Notes under the pieces: model-generated
What the model was told of the DNA's origin: nothing
What the model saw: only the letters and a program-made list of their open reading frames with translations
The model's database searches: none
Source of the DNA: Myxococcales bacterium
Lineage (GTDB): Bacteria > Myxococcota_A > Polyangia > Polyangiales > Polyangiaceae
Assembly (NCBI GenBank): GCA_016794345.1
Contig: JAEUKE010000314.1
Coordinates: 184,277 to 248,276, forward strand
Direction: 5' to 3'
DNA length: 64,000 nt
Shown here: in pieces, positions 30,004 through 39,172 of the stretch
How positions within the stretch are numbered: the stretch's first letter is position 1
Layout of the letters: each line of letters opens with the position of its first letter
Translations under genes and position numbers: made by a program

Positions 30004-30651
30004 ATGTGGGAGTTCTTCGTTGAGGGCGGCTGGGGCATGATCCCCATCGCGATCTGCTCGGTGTTCATCCTGGGCATCATCATCGAGCGGGCAATCTACC
30101 TCTACGGCGCGTCCATCAACCGCGACGTGTTCCTGGCGACGATGCAGAAGTGCATCCTCGCGGGTGACATTCCGAAGGCCGTGAAGATGTGCTCGGCGGC
30201 GAACGTGCCGCTCGCGCGCATCGTGCAGGCGGGCCTCGTGAAGGTGAACCGCCCGGACGAAGAGGTCCAGGCTGCGATGGATGAGGCCGCGCTGCACGAG
30301 ATCCCCAAGATCGCGGCGCGCACGCCCTACCTCGCCCTCCTGTCGAACATCGCCATGCTGGCGGCGCTCTTCGGGACGGTCATGGGGCTCATCAAGTCCT
30401 TCGGCTCCGTCGGTGGTGCCTCCATCGACCCGAGCCAGAAGGCGACGATCCTCGCCAGCGGCATCTCGGAGGCCATGCACTGCACGGCGTTCGGTCTCGC
30501 CGTCGCCGTCTTCGGCCTCATCGGCTACGCCATCCTCAACGGCCAGACGCAGAGCCTCGAGGACGACATCAACGAGGCCTCGGTTCGCGTCCTCAACCTC
30601 GTCGTCGCGAACCGCCAGAAGGTCAACGTCAACGCGGTTCAGCAGGCCTGA
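30004..30651 (+). CDS. ExbB/TolQ/MotA-family proton channel
   Basis: The 215-residue protein has its first membrane helix at the extreme N-terminus (WGMIPIAICSVFILGIIIERA). The second is LSNIAMLAALFGTVMGLIKSF, with the GTVMG motif, and the third is TAFGLAVAVFGLIGYAILNG. This topology matches TolQ/ExbB. It has an excellent AAGGAG site and heads a plus-strand operon with three ExbD genes. It differs clearly from the minus-strand ExbB (shorter N-terminus, different linker), so the two operons are not a recent duplication. Confidence 0.93.
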   Translation: MWEFFVEGGWGMIPIAICSVFILGIIIERAIYLYGASINRDVFLATMQKCILAGDIPKAVKMCSAANVPLARIVQAGLVKVNRPDEEVQAAMDEAALHEIPKIAARTPYLALLSNIAMLAALFGTVMGLIKSFGSVGGASIDPSQKATILASGISEAMHCTAFGLAVAVFGLIGYAILNGQTQSLEDDINEASVRVLNLVVANRQKVNVNAVQQA

Positions 30652-30875
30652 CGTCTCCGTGAGCGGGGCGGGGGGGCTCGCTCGCAGATCCGTCGCGGCT
30701 CATCTCCGGAAGCTCGCTGCCGGCGATGAGAGCTCTGCAAAGCCGTGTGGAGCAGGGCCACTTGGCCCGGCTCGAGAAATCTCGGAACTGGTCTCGTCGT
30801 GAGTTGTCTTCGCCTTGTCTGGTGCGCCCCTGCCGGGCGCACCCCACGGGCACAGCCCGAAGGAAGTAGAGAGCT

Positions 30876-31427
30876 ATGGGTGGCGTCGACGTAGGTGGTA
30901 GCGGCAAAGGCCGGCCGACGAACGCGGAGCTGAACCTCGTCCCGTTCATCGACCTGCTGATGGTCACGCTCGCGTTTCTTCTCATCACCGCGGTCTGGGT
31001 GACGAACTCGCGCATCAATGCGAACGCGCAGATCCCCGGCCCGCCCGACCCGACTCAGGAGGTCACCCCCCAGACTCCCGAGAAGGTTCTCAACGTTTAC
31101 ATCGGCGCGGAGGAGTTCACCCTCACCTGGAAGCAAGCCGCGACCGTGGTGAGCGAGGTGAAGGTCCCGAAGCCGACCGACCCGGGTGACCCGCCCCGCT
31201 ACACGGAGCTCGCGAAGAAGTTCGAGTCCGAGTGGACGACGCACGGCGGCCACAAGGACCCGGCCGACACCAAGGTCGACCAGGCGATCCTGCACGCGGA
31301 CAACCGTCTGCCGTTCAAGGACATCGTCGCGGTCCTCGACGCGCTCTACCACCCGAAGCGCGAGATGAAGATCGGCGGCAAGACGTCGATGGTCCCCGTC
31401 TTCAACATGACCTTCTCGGTGCGCTGA
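30876..31427 (+). CDS. ExbD/TolR-family motor protein
   Basis: The 183-residue product begins MGGVDVGGSGKG and has the membrane helix LVPFIDLLMVTLAFLLITAV with the conserved Asp. The periplasmic domain includes VYIGAEEFTLTWKQ and IVAVLDALYHPKREMKI. It is a close paralogue of the ExbD at 33312-33857: both open with M-x-GVDVGGS, share FTLxWKQxATVxSEVKV and HKDPADxKxD, and end NxTFSVR/K. A 224-bp gap separates it from the ExbB gene; AGGAAG precedes the ATG. Its TGA overlaps the next ATG. Confidence 0.9.
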   Translation: MGGVDVGGSGKGRPTNAELNLVPFIDLLMVTLAFLLITAVWVTNSRINANAQIPGPPDPTQEVTPQTPEKVLNVYIGAEEFTLTWKQAATVVSEVKVPKPTDPGDPPRYTELAKKFESEWTTHGGHKDPADTKVDQAILHADNRLPFKDIVAVLDALYHPKREMKIGGKTSMVPVFNMTFSVR

Positions 31428-32008
31428 TGGAACGCTACCAAAACAACTTCAAGCACGACCCGCACGCGCACGTCATCCACCAGCCGGGCCGCTCCCTCAT
31501 GAAGGGCATCCCGCTGCGCTTCGTGTGGAACAAGGTCCAGGGCCTCGGGTCGCGTAACCCGAACGCGAACCTGAACCTCACCGCGTACATCGACTTCCTC
31601 CTCGTCTGCGTCGTCTTCCTCCTGACGACCTTCAACGCGTCGGGCCAGCTCCACGTGGACGAGAACATCAAGATCCCGCCCGCGGAGAACGCGGAGGACG
31701 TGCTCGACGCGCCCATGGTCTCGGTCAACACGAACCAGGTCTTCGTCGACGGCCAGCTCGCCGGCTCCACCCGCGCGATCGAGGAGCTCGGCCGCATGCA
31801 GAAGGTCGAGGAGCTGTTCAACATGCTCAAGACCCGCCGCGAGACGTGGAAGCAGCTGCAGCCGGACAAGCCGTTCCCCGGCGTCGTCATCCTCCAGATC
31901 GACGAGAACGTCCCGGCCATCGTCGTGAAGAGCGTGTTCCAGACTGCCGCGTACGCCGGCTATCCGAACGTGAGCTTCATGGTTCAGAAGATCGGCGGAG
32001 GGCAGTGA
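31427..32008 (+). CDS. ExbD/TolR-family motor protein
   Basis: The 193-residue protein starts at an ATG overlapping the previous stop (TGATG). A longer N-terminal cytoplasmic tail than its neighbours (about 50 residues) precedes the helix LTAYIDFLLVCVVFLLTTF, which has the proton-path Asp. The periplasmic domain includes VSVNTNQVFVDGQLAGS and ends with AGYPNVSFMVQKIGGGQ. It is less like the two flanking ExbD paralogues and probably fills a different place in the same stator. Confidence 0.9.
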   Translation: MERYQNNFKHDPHAHVIHQPGRSLMKGIPLRFVWNKVQGLGSRNPNANLNLTAYIDFLLVCVVFLLTTFNASGQLHVDENIKIPPAENAEDVLDAPMVSVNTNQVFVDGQLAGSTRAIEELGRMQKVEELFNMLKTRRETWKQLQPDKPFPGVVILQIDENVPAIVVKSVFQTAAYAGYPNVSFMVQKIGGGQ

Positions 32009-32067
32009 CCTTCTCCAAACCCTCGGGCGAGGCGCGCGCCTCGCTCGAGGCGTCTCGGTAACGTCTG

Positions 32068-33222
32068 TTGGCTGAGGAAGAGAACAAGCCCGAAGCGAGC
32101 GAACCGCCTGCCGCGCAACCCGCGGCGGGCGGTCCGCGCTTTCGGCCCCCCATTCGACGCGAGTCCCCCGCGGACGGCCCCTCACGTGGCCTCCGTTCGG
32201 TCGAGGCCTCGCGCGCCGAGCGCAACAAGGTCAAGCGGCCGCCTCTGCGCGTCATCGCGTGGTTCCTGATCGTCACGGCCGTCGCGCTCGCCCTCTACTT
32301 CCGTCACTCTGCGGGCCAGGTCGATCGCGATCGGCAGCGCCTCCTGGCGGACCAGCGCGCCGTCGAGTCCGAGCTGGGCAAGATCTGGTTCCCCCTCCGC
32401 GACAAGGTCGAAGCCTGGACGGTCGAGCTCGCCAAGGCCGACATCCCGACGGCCGACGCCACGTCGGACGTGATCGACAAGGCCGGCCTGGCCGACTTCA
32501 AGTTCCAGGAGATCGCGGGGCTCTACCTGCGGCTCCGTGCGGACCAGGCTGGGGACGTGGAGTCGGTCCGCAAGGCGGCCCAGGGCTCCATGCGCGACGG
32601 CTTCACCGCCTGCCTCATGCGCACGCCCACGGGCGATCCGCTGTCGGGCAAGGAGTGCAAGACCTCGATGGACTGCGAGCCGGGCCAGCTCTGCAACGAG
32701 TTCCAGCGCTGCGCGGTTCCGGGCCAACCCTACAACCTTCGCCTGGCCTACAAGTCTCTCTTCGTCCTCACGCCCGAGTGGATCAAGGACGTGCAGGAGG
32801 TCGACAACGACCTTCGCCTGCGCGCGCTACGCGGCACCTTCGATCAGGCGAACCGGATCGAGTTCCCCATCGCCGTCACCCTCCTGACCGGCGCCAAGTT
32901 CTTCCTGGTCGTGGTGGACGAGAAGCCGTCCCCGCCTGCCGCCCCTGCCGGCGCAGACGGCGGCGTCGCCCCGGATGACGAAGACACGCTCGCCGGCAAG
33001 CTCTACCCCATCCGCGTGGGCCTCTGGCGCCTGTCGGACGGCAAGCAGTTGCTCCGCGTCAGGCGCAACGTCGACCCCAAGCTCCGCGAGTCCGCGGGCG
33101 CCATCGCGGTCGAGGGGGCGGCCCGCGCCGCCACCTTGCGCCAGGCGCAGAGCTGCGAGCTCGCGCAGGAGGTCCGCTGCGCGATCGGCGACGCGGGCGC
33201 TTCTTGCGGCGACGGCAAATAG
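32068..33222 (+). CDS. Single-pass membrane protein with Cys-rich periplasmic domain
   Basis: The 384-residue protein starts at a TTG, since an in-frame TAA lies just upstream. A Pro/Ala/Arg-rich cytoplasmic tail of about 60 residues precedes one membrane helix (LRVIAWFLIVTAVALALYF). A helical periplasmic region follows with a coiled-coil look (QVDRDRQRLLADQRAVESEL). It contains CKTSMDCEPGQLCNEFQRC, a compact four-Cys motif of a kind common in myxobacterial secreted proteins. Position inside the ExbB/ExbD operon suggests it is the load or adaptor of the motor, in place of TonB or Pal. It is not homologous to those as far as I can see. Confidence 0.75.
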   Translation: MAEEENKPEASEPPAAQPAAGGPRFRPPIRRESPADGPSRGLRSVEASRAERNKVKRPPLRVIAWFLIVTAVALALYFRHSAGQVDRDRQRLLADQRAVESELGKIWFPLRDKVEAWTVELAKADIPTADATSDVIDKAGLADFKFQEIAGLYLRLRADQAGDVESVRKAAQGSMRDGFTACLMRTPTGDPLSGKECKTSMDCEPGQLCNEFQRCAVPGQPYNLRLAYKSLFVLTPEWIKDVQEVDNDLRLRALRGTFDQANRIEFPIAVTLLTGAKFFLVVVDEKPSPPAAPAGADGGVAPDDEDTLAGKLYPIRVGLWRLSDGKQLLRVRRNVDPKLRESAGAIAVEGAARAATLRQAQSCELAQEVRCAIGDAGASCGDGK

Positions 33223-33311
33223 CGACGCCGCTGTCATCGGCGCGGTCGTAGGAAAATCTTCGGAACTGCCTTCGACGGCCCGCTGTCCGCCTCCTGAACG
33301 GAGGAGGTCCC

Positions 33312-33857
33312 ATGGCAGGTGTCGACGTCGGTGGCTCGAGTCAGAAGCGATCGGTGAGCGCGGAGATCAACATGATCCCGTTCATCGATTTGCTCTTCAT
33401 GATGCTCGCGTTCTTGCTGGTGACCGCTGTGTGGACATCCAACTCGCGGATCCAGGCGAACGCCAACGTCCCCGACGACCCGACGAAGCCGGTCGACCCG
33501 ACGCCCGAGGAGAAGATGCTCCACGTGTATGTCGGCGAGAACGACTTCACGCTGGCGTGGAAACAGGGGGCCACGGTGCTCAGCGAGGTGAAGGTCGAGA
33601 AGGACAGGGCGGACGGCGACCGTGCCGCTTACCCGACCTTGGCGAAGCGCGTTCAGGCGGAGTGGGCCCAGCACGGCCTGCACAAGGACCCGGCGGACGC
33701 GAAGCTCGACAACGTCGTCCTGCACACGGACAACCGCGCTCCTTACAAGGAGATCGCCGCCGTGATGGATGCGGTGCATGCGACCAAACGCGAGGTGGCG
33801 GCGGGCGCGAAGGTCGCGAGCGTGCCTGCGATGAACCTCACGTTCTCCGTGAAGTGA
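33312..33857 (+). CDS. ExbD/TolR-family motor protein (paralogue)
   Basis: This 181-residue protein has a strong GGAGGAGG site. It has MIPFIDLLFMMLAFLLVTAV with the conserved Asp and the same domain plan as the ExbD at 30876-31427, including FTLAWKQGATVLSEVKV and HKDPADAKLD. The two probably arose by duplication within the operon. It closes the plus-strand motor operon and is followed by a hairpin repeat. Confidence 0.9.
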   Translation: MAGVDVGGSSQKRSVSAEINMIPFIDLLFMMLAFLLVTAVWTSNSRIQANANVPDDPTKPVDPTPEEKMLHVYVGENDFTLAWKQGATVLSEVKVEKDRADGDRAAYPTLAKRVQAEWAQHGLHKDPADAKLDNVVLHTDNRAPYKEIAAVMDAVHATKREVAAGAKVASVPAMNLTFSVK

Positions 33858-33905
33858 CCTCATCCAGCGGTCTGGAAGGTCATGGTGCTCGAAAGGGGGA
33901 TTCGC

Positions 33906-33960
33906 ATGGATTCACCCCCCCGGCCCCCCTCACTGTGTGAGGGGGGAGGGGCCGATCCAT
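33906..33960. repeat. Hairpin repeat, copy 1 (convergent gap)
   Basis: The inner stem is a 10-bp perfect pair, CCCCCCTCAC and GTGAGGGGGG, around TGT. Outer arms ATGGAT and ATCCAT extend the symmetry. The 23 bp at 33911-33933 match 54155-54177 at 22 positions, so this is a dispersed repeat. It lies between a plus-strand and a minus-strand gene and contains the stop codon and last six sense codons of the latter. Use as a bidirectional terminator is inferred. Confidence 0.7.
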
Positions 33961-34793
33961 TCGGGCACCATGGGCCACAGCGAATCCTTCATGTTGGGCC
34001 TGAAGAAGCCGAAGTGCCCGATGCGATCGACGCCCAGCTCGCGCGGGCGGACGCGCCGGATCTCCACCGGCGCGTTCTCGTAGAGCTCGAACAGGCGGCG
34101 CGTGCCTCGCAGCGTCATCATCTCGTCGTCCTGCATCGAGAGGGCGACGATGGGCGTGCGTGACGAGGCCACGCGCTCGCGAGCCGCGTGGTTCGAGCCG
34201 AGGTAGTCGCGGCTGAGGCACCAGGCCCGCCACTGCTCGGCGACCCCCTTGGGGAGATCGCCCACCATCTTCAGCTTCTTGCCTGGAAAGTAGCCCGCGA
34301 CCCCGATCGCCAGGGGCATGACGAGCAGCCAGAGGCTGAGAACGTAGTACCGGAGCGGGCGCGCGTTGTAGCGCCAGTACCCGGACCCCGCGGCGACGCT
34401 GAGCATGCCGTGGACCCGGTTGCGGCTCGGGACGAGCCCGAAGAGCTGCGCGCCGACGCTGTGGCCGATCCAGTGGACCCGCGCCTCGGGGAAGCGGCGG
34501 TCCACCTCCGCGAGGAGCGCCTCGCAGTCCTTGGTGGCCCAGTCGACGATCGTGGCCGAGAAGCCGCGCAAGGTGGGAGGCCGAGAGGCGCCCATGCCTC
34601 GGTAGTCGAAGGTGACGGCGGCCATCCCCTGGTCTGCCAGCCAAGCCGCGAACGGCGCGTAGAAGTCCTGCTTCACGCCCATGGCCCCCGCGATGACGAC
34701 GACGTCGGTCACCTGGCCCTCAGGGCGCCACGCGCGGCCGTGGATGACGAAGCCGTCACTGGTCTCGATCTGGAGATCCGTCTCTTCGATCAT
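33930..34793 (-). CDS. Alpha/beta hydrolase
   Basis: The ATG at 34793 is preceded by AGGGAGG, so the 287-residue form is preferred. VVVIAGAMGVKQDFYAPFA is the oxyanion region, TFDYRGMGASRPP a conserved loop and HWIGHSVGAQLFGLV the GxSxG nucleophile elbow. SMQDDEMMT probably holds the acidic residue and IGHFGFFRP the His. The helical lid has a hydrophobic segment (YYVLSLWLLVMPLAIGVAGYF). It resembles the cytosolic serine-hydrolase group (YheT/COG4757-like, from memory). Its last codons lie inside the hairpin repeat. Confidence 0.82.
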   Translation of the reverse strand: MIEETDLQIETSDGFVIHGRAWRPEGQVTDVVVIAGAMGVKQDFYAPFAAWLADQGMAAVTFDYRGMGASRPPTLRGFSATIVDWATKDCEALLAEVDRRFPEARVHWIGHSVGAQLFGLVPSRNRVHGMLSVAAGSGYWRYNARPLRYYVLSLWLLVMPLAIGVAGYFPGKKLKMVGDLPKGVAEQWRAWCLSRDYLGSNHAARERVASSRTPIVALSMQDDEMMTLRGTRRLFELYENAPVEIRRVRPRELGVDRIGHFGFFRPNMKDSLWPMVPEWIGPSPLTQ

Positions 34794-34873
34794 GTGCCTG
34801 AACCTCCCTTGAATGTCACCAGTGGAGACATTGGCACGCGACAGGTGGAAGTCAAGCCGCGGGCTTGACGACG

Positions 34874-35542
34874 TCACCGGCCGGCGCGCGAGTCGCGGAG
34901 GTCGACCAGGCCGGCGTCGAACGCCTGGTGCCAGGCCAACGTGAAGATGAGCAGGGCGCCGCGGTCGAGGAAGCCCGCGTCGCTGCGGCCGACGAGGTAG
35001 CTCCCCGGCCAACGGGCGAGGGCCTGGACACCGACGAACGGGCCGTTGCCGTTCGGCAGCAGCGGCACCTCGAGCCCGAGGCCGAGCTCGAGGCCCGGCT
35101 CGAGGTCGAATCCGTCCTCGCCCGGCGGCGGCCGGCGAGGCCCCGGCTCTCCCGGATCTGCCCAGAACACCCCTGCGATGAGCGCAAACGAGTCCGCGAA
35201 GAGGTCGAGGTGGGCCGGCCCCTTCTCGAGATCGAGGGCGTACCGCGCGAGGAAAAGCGGCCGGAGCTCGAGGCCCGCGCCGACGCTCCTCTGGATGCGC
35301 AGCTCCTCCTGGCCGAAGCCCTCGGTGTAACGCACGTACGGCCCGACGCTCTGGAGGTAGAGGAGGTCGACGTGGGTCTCGAGGACCACGCCGCCTGCCT
35401 CGAGGGCCGGGCCCACGCTGCCGATGAACAACATGTCGCCGTCGAGCCGCCCGTACGCGCCATCGGTGTCGTCGGCGCGGGCGGTGCCGGAGAGCACGGC
35501 CGCGCCGAGCAAGGCGGCGAGTGACGCCGCGCGCGCCCTCAC
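34874..35542 (-). CDS. Predicted outer-membrane or exported beta protein
   Basis: The 222-residue product starts at a GTG that overlaps the stop of the HD gene (GTGA). A signal peptide (AASLAALLGAAVLSGTARA) is followed by alternating strands with Gly and aromatic residues (GDMLFIGSVGPALEAGGVVL; HLDLFADSFALIAGVFWAD; GALLIFTLAWHQAFDAGLV). The pattern suggests a small beta-barrel or beta-rich periplasmic protein. No family is recognised. Coupling to the HD gene is by position only. Confidence 0.65.
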   Translation of the reverse strand: MRARAASLAALLGAAVLSGTARADDTDGAYGRLDGDMLFIGSVGPALEAGGVVLETHVDLLYLQSVGPYVRYTEGFGQEELRIQRSVGAGLELRPLFLARYALDLEKGPAHLDLFADSFALIAGVFWADPGEPGPRRPPPGEDGFDLEPGLELGLGLEVPLLPNGNGPFVGVQALARWPGSYLVGRSDAGFLDRGALLIFTLAWHQAFDAGLVDLRDSRAGR

Positions 35543-36825
35543 CGGCCGAGGGCCCCCTTGATGTCGTCGCGCAGCTCGGCCGCGAAGACGAGGCGCGTCC
35601 GTGACAGCGTCTGACCTTTGAGGCGTCCCAATAGAAATGACACTTCTGCTAGATCTCGCGAGCGGCCGTCCGGGAAGATGACCTTCAGGTCCGCGCTCGC
35701 AGGGTAGGGCGTGTCGCTCGCTCGGTCCACGGAGACGAAGTAGCGAGGGTCGAGCCCGCGAGCGTTCGCGGCCTCCGTCGCGATGGCGAGCGCCGCCTCC
35801 GCCGAGGACTCGCTCTCGACGCCGTCGAGCTCGATCGTCTTGAAGAGCGCGCGCGAGCGCAGCCGCTTGCACAGATCCGACAGGACCGGATCTTTGGCGT
35901 GCTCCCAGGCGTGGATGGCGCCGAGGAGCACGTTGTCGTCGAGGTCGAGGTACTCGCCGAGGGTCGGGCTGCGCCCGGAGGCGGCCGACTCGAGCGCTGC
36001 GAGGCGAGCGGGGAGGCGTTCACCCCCGGCGAGGAGCTCGACGGCCCGCCGGAGGATGCTGCGGACCATCCCCTCGGCCGCGCGCGTCGACTTGTGGAAG
36101 TAGACCTGCTGGAACATGAAGAGGCGGGCGAGCAGGAAGCTCTCGATCGCGGTGATGCCCTTCATACCGTCGATGGCGAGCCCGGGGGCGTTGCCGGTGG
36201 CTCCGACCGGCTCCAGGCGCAAGCTGCGGAGGAGCCAGTCGAGATCGAACGAGCCGTAGGTGACGCCCGTCGCGTGAGCGTCGCGCAGCAGGTAGTCGCA
36301 ACGATCGGCGTCGAAGGTGCCGCTCACCAGGTTGGCGAGATACTTGAGCTCGTGCCGCCCCTCGACCAGCTCCGCTACCCGCCGGGGCAAGCCGGGATCG
36401 TCACGCCGCAGCACCGTCGAGAGCTCGGTCGACTCGTCCAGGATGATGCGCGTCGTCCAACGCTCGTGGCGCTCGCCACCGGGCATCGCCTCTTCGAAGA
36501 GGTGGGAGAGCGGCCCGTGGCCCACGTCGTGGAGGAGCGCCGCTGCGATCACGTCGCGCGCGCGCTCGCTGGTAAGCCGCTGCCAGAAGGGCAAGGACTG
36601 GTCGATCTGCCGGAGCCGTGCGACGAAGCGCTTCATCACGTGCGCGGCGCCCAGGGCGTGGGAGAACCTCGTATGCTCCGCGCCCGGGAACGCGAGCGAC
36701 GTCAGCCCGAGCTGGCGGATTCGCCGCAGCCGCTGGAGCTCCCTCGTCTCGAGGAGCTGGGGGATGATCGCGTCTTCTTCGCTCTCGAAGGCGACGAGCC
36801 CGTGTACGGCGTCCCGGAGGATCAT
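35539..36825 (-). CDS. HD-domain phosphohydrolase (dGTPase-like)
   Basis: The 428-residue protein opens MILRDAVHGLVAFESEED and has the metal-binding HD set: HTRFSHALGAAHVM (His51, His56) and ALLHDVGHGPLSHLFEE (His-Asp at 99-100, His103, His108). A later Asp is in TFDADRCDYLLRDAH. This layout is that of SAMHD1/YdhJ-type dNTP or nucleotide phosphohydrolases. Which phosphoester it cleaves is not shown. The ATG at 36825 lacks a clear ribosome-binding site, but no better start is in frame. Confidence 0.88.
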   Translation of the reverse strand: MILRDAVHGLVAFESEEDAIIPQLLETRELQRLRRIRQLGLTSLAFPGAEHTRFSHALGAAHVMKRFVARLRQIDQSLPFWQRLTSERARDVIAAALLHDVGHGPLSHLFEEAMPGGERHERWTTRIILDESTELSTVLRRDDPGLPRRVAELVEGRHELKYLANLVSGTFDADRCDYLLRDAHATGVTYGSFDLDWLLRSLRLEPVGATGNAPGLAIDGMKGITAIESFLLARLFMFQQVYFHKSTRAAEGMVRSILRRAVELLAGGERLPARLAALESAASGRSPTLGEYLDLDDNVLLGAIHAWEHAKDPVLSDLCKRLRSRALFKTIELDGVESESSAEAALAIATEAANARGLDPRYFVSVDRASDTPYPASADLKVIFPDGRSRDLAEVSFLLGRLKGQTLSRTRLVFAAELRDDIKGALGR

Positions 36826-36958
36826 GGAGTCAGGGCCGAAGGAGCGTGCATGGGAAAGTGTGTCAAAAGAGCGCAGGCGACCTCGAGGCAGGTGTTTCCG
36901 TGAGGTCGCGGTGGTCGACCGAGGCTCCTTCGTATAAGCTGGGCCTTTCGGTTTGACC

Positions 36959-39172
36959 ATGACCGATCTGGAAGGCGCGGAGATGCAGCGTGGAGAACGC
37001 GGCCGTCCCTCCGAGGGAGAGGCGTTCCGGCGGCTCGACGATATTTTGCGCGCGCTCCCCAAGTCCGAGCTCGACGGCCTCATCCGTCGCATCGGGATCA
37101 AGGTCGACCCGCAGAAGCGAATCGACGTGCCGAGCCAGGTCGCGCGCGCTCTCGTGGGCCAGACGGACGTGCGCGACCCCTCGCGGCTGCCCGTCGCCTG
37201 CCAGCTCCTCCTGCGCAAGCTGGCCGAGGCCGGCGGCGTGCTCCACGTCCCGACGCTCCCGCCTGGCTTCGAGCCGCTCATGGCGCGCGGCATCCTCTTC
37301 ATTCGCCGCACCGCGACCGGGTACGAGCTCGTCGTCCCTGCGGCCTACCTGGTCCAGCTTCCCACGTGGCCCAGCGAAGACCCTCGGTCGATGCGCGCGC
37401 TCCTCGCGCAGGCGCCTTTCGAGACGGTCAGCGCGGTGGCGTCCCACTACCTGGGTCGGCCTGCCACGCCCCCCATCGCCCTCGCGCTCGAGGCCGCGTG
37501 GGAGGTCGTGTCCGACCCCGCGCAGCTCGCCCAGGAGATCTCCGCGTTGCCGCTGCTCGAGCGCCGCCTCCTCGAGGCGATCGACAACGAGGGTGGTGAG
37601 GTCGAGACGACGGAGCTGCTCGATCTCGAGCGCGAGCCCATGCGCCTGCGCAACGCCAAGGGCGTGACGACCACGCGGCGCGGCGCTGGCTTCGCGCTCG
37701 AGCGGCGCGCCCTGCTCATCCCCATCCACCCGAATCGCCACGTGATCCCGACCGAGGTGGCGACCATCGTGGGGGCCGAGCGCCGGCAGCAGCAAGAGAG
37801 CCGCCGCGCCGACATCCGGAGCCAGGTGCTCGGCGAAGACCATCTCCCGCGTCGCGCGAGCTTCGCGCGCGATCCGGCCGGCATCGCGCTCGCCATCGCG
37901 ATCGCCGCCCGCGAGGCGCAAGCGGAGATCCGGCCGAACGTGGGCACGCCCCGTTCGCTCATCGTGCGCCTCGCGCAGCGGTTCGGCCGCGCGCCCGACG
38001 CCGTCTGGCTGATCGCCGCGCTCTCCCGGGGCGTCGGCCTGTGGGAGCCCACGGCCATCTCCACCGCCTCTCCGCCCGGCTCCATGCCCGTCGGCCACGT
38101 CGCCTCCTCGCTCTTCGCCGCCTGGCGCGCCGGCGGCTCGTGGGACGAAGCGCGACCGGAGCCGGAGATGCTCCGCGCAAGCCCCGACCAGCGTGAGCCG
38201 AGCCCCATGCGCGGCCTGCGCGAGCTCGTCCTCGACGGTCTGCTCGAGCTCGGGGAGGAGGGCTGGATCCTCTACGGCTCGTTCGAGCGCTATGTCCTCT
38301 CAGACCCGCGCATCGCCGGCCTCGAGCGGCTCCTTCGTCGCTGGGCGGAGCGCCTGGGGCTCGAGCCGCCGCCCCTCGGTCAGGTCGTGCGCCGCATCGT
38401 CCTCGAGACGTTGCCGGTGCTCGGCGTGGTCGATCTCGGCCACGACTCGCGCATGAGCATGGTCGCCGTCTCGGACGAGAGCGACGCCGGCGCCGAGGTG
38501 CAGCGCACGGCGCTGCGGCTCACCCAACGCGGGCGCGCGCTCATTCATGACAAATATGTCACGACCCCCCGGCCGAGCGAGTTCTTGGACAGCCACGTGC
38601 TGCGGGTGGGCACGGGCGCGCTCGTCGGGCACGTCGTGGCGCTCGGGCCGCTGGCGGAGACGGGCCGGGTCGAGGACACGATCGACCTCGTCCTGTCGCC
38701 CACCGCCATTGCGCGGGCCATCGAGTCGGGCGCGGGCGGGGAGGAGATCCGCGAGCGTATCGAGGCCGTCGCGAGCCTGCCCGGGTCGCTCTCGCAGATC
38801 CTGGAGCGGGCGAGCGTCGTCGTGGGCAAGGCGTCGCTGGTGCCCGCCGTTGCCTTCCTCTGGGTGGACGACCCCGACGTGCGGGAGCTCCTGCGAACAC
38901 GAAAGACCACGGCCGACCTGTTCGTCGACCCGTCCCCGCCCGGCGGGCTCCTGGTCGCGACAGGCGTCGACTTCGAGCGCCTCGTGCGGCGGTGCCGCGG
39001 CGTCGGGGTCGAGGTGGAAGGGGCCAGCCCCGACGTGTCGCTCCGCGCCCGCGCCATGACGCCGCGACCCTCTCCCGTCGTCGAGCCGCCGAGCCGGTCC
39101 GGGACACGCACTGCGCCGACGAGCCGCACCCCGGTGCCGCGCTCGCGCACGCCGTTCCCTCGAACGAAATGA
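36959..39172 (+). CDS. XPB/Ssl2-like helicase-associated domain protein without ATPase
   Basis: This 737-residue protein has an N-terminal helical region (FRRLDDILRALPKSELDGLI) and a winged-helix-rich middle. Its C-terminal part near residues 565-680 (VEDTIDLVLSPTAIARAI; ILERASVVVGKASLVPAVAF; LLVATGVDFERLVRRCRGVG) resembles the Helicase_C_3 domain found with XPB/Ssl2-type helicases. There are no Walker A or DEAD motifs, so it would need a separate motor. The last 45 residues are a Pro/Ser/Thr/Arg tail. A TATAAG box lies 20 nt before the ATG. It is coupled to the next gene by ATGA. The similarity is from memory. Confidence 0.65.
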   Translation: MTDLEGAEMQRGERGRPSEGEAFRRLDDILRALPKSELDGLIRRIGIKVDPQKRIDVPSQVARALVGQTDVRDPSRLPVACQLLLRKLAEAGGVLHVPTLPPGFEPLMARGILFIRRTATGYELVVPAAYLVQLPTWPSEDPRSMRALLAQAPFETVSAVASHYLGRPATPPIALALEAAWEVVSDPAQLAQEISALPLLERRLLEAIDNEGGEVETTELLDLEREPMRLRNAKGVTTTRRGAGFALERRALLIPIHPNRHVIPTEVATIVGAERRQQQESRRADIRSQVLGEDHLPRRASFARDPAGIALAIAIAAREAQAEIRPNVGTPRSLIVRLAQRFGRAPDAVWLIAALSRGVGLWEPTAISTASPPGSMPVGHVASSLFAAWRAGGSWDEARPEPEMLRASPDQREPSPMRGLRELVLDGLLELGEEGWILYGSFERYVLSDPRIAGLERLLRRWAERLGLEPPPLGQVVRRIVLETLPVLGVVDLGHDSRMSMVAVSDESDAGAEVQRTALRLTQRGRALIHDKYVTTPRPSEFLDSHVLRVGTGALVGHVVALGPLAETGRVEDTIDLVLSPTAIARAIESGAGGEEIRERIEAVASLPGSLSQILERASVVVGKASLVPAVAFLWVDDPDVRELLRTRKTTADLFVDPSPPGGLLVATGVDFERLVRRCRGVGVEVEGASPDVSLRARAMTPRPSPVVEPPSRSGTRTAPTSRTPVPRSRTPFPRTK

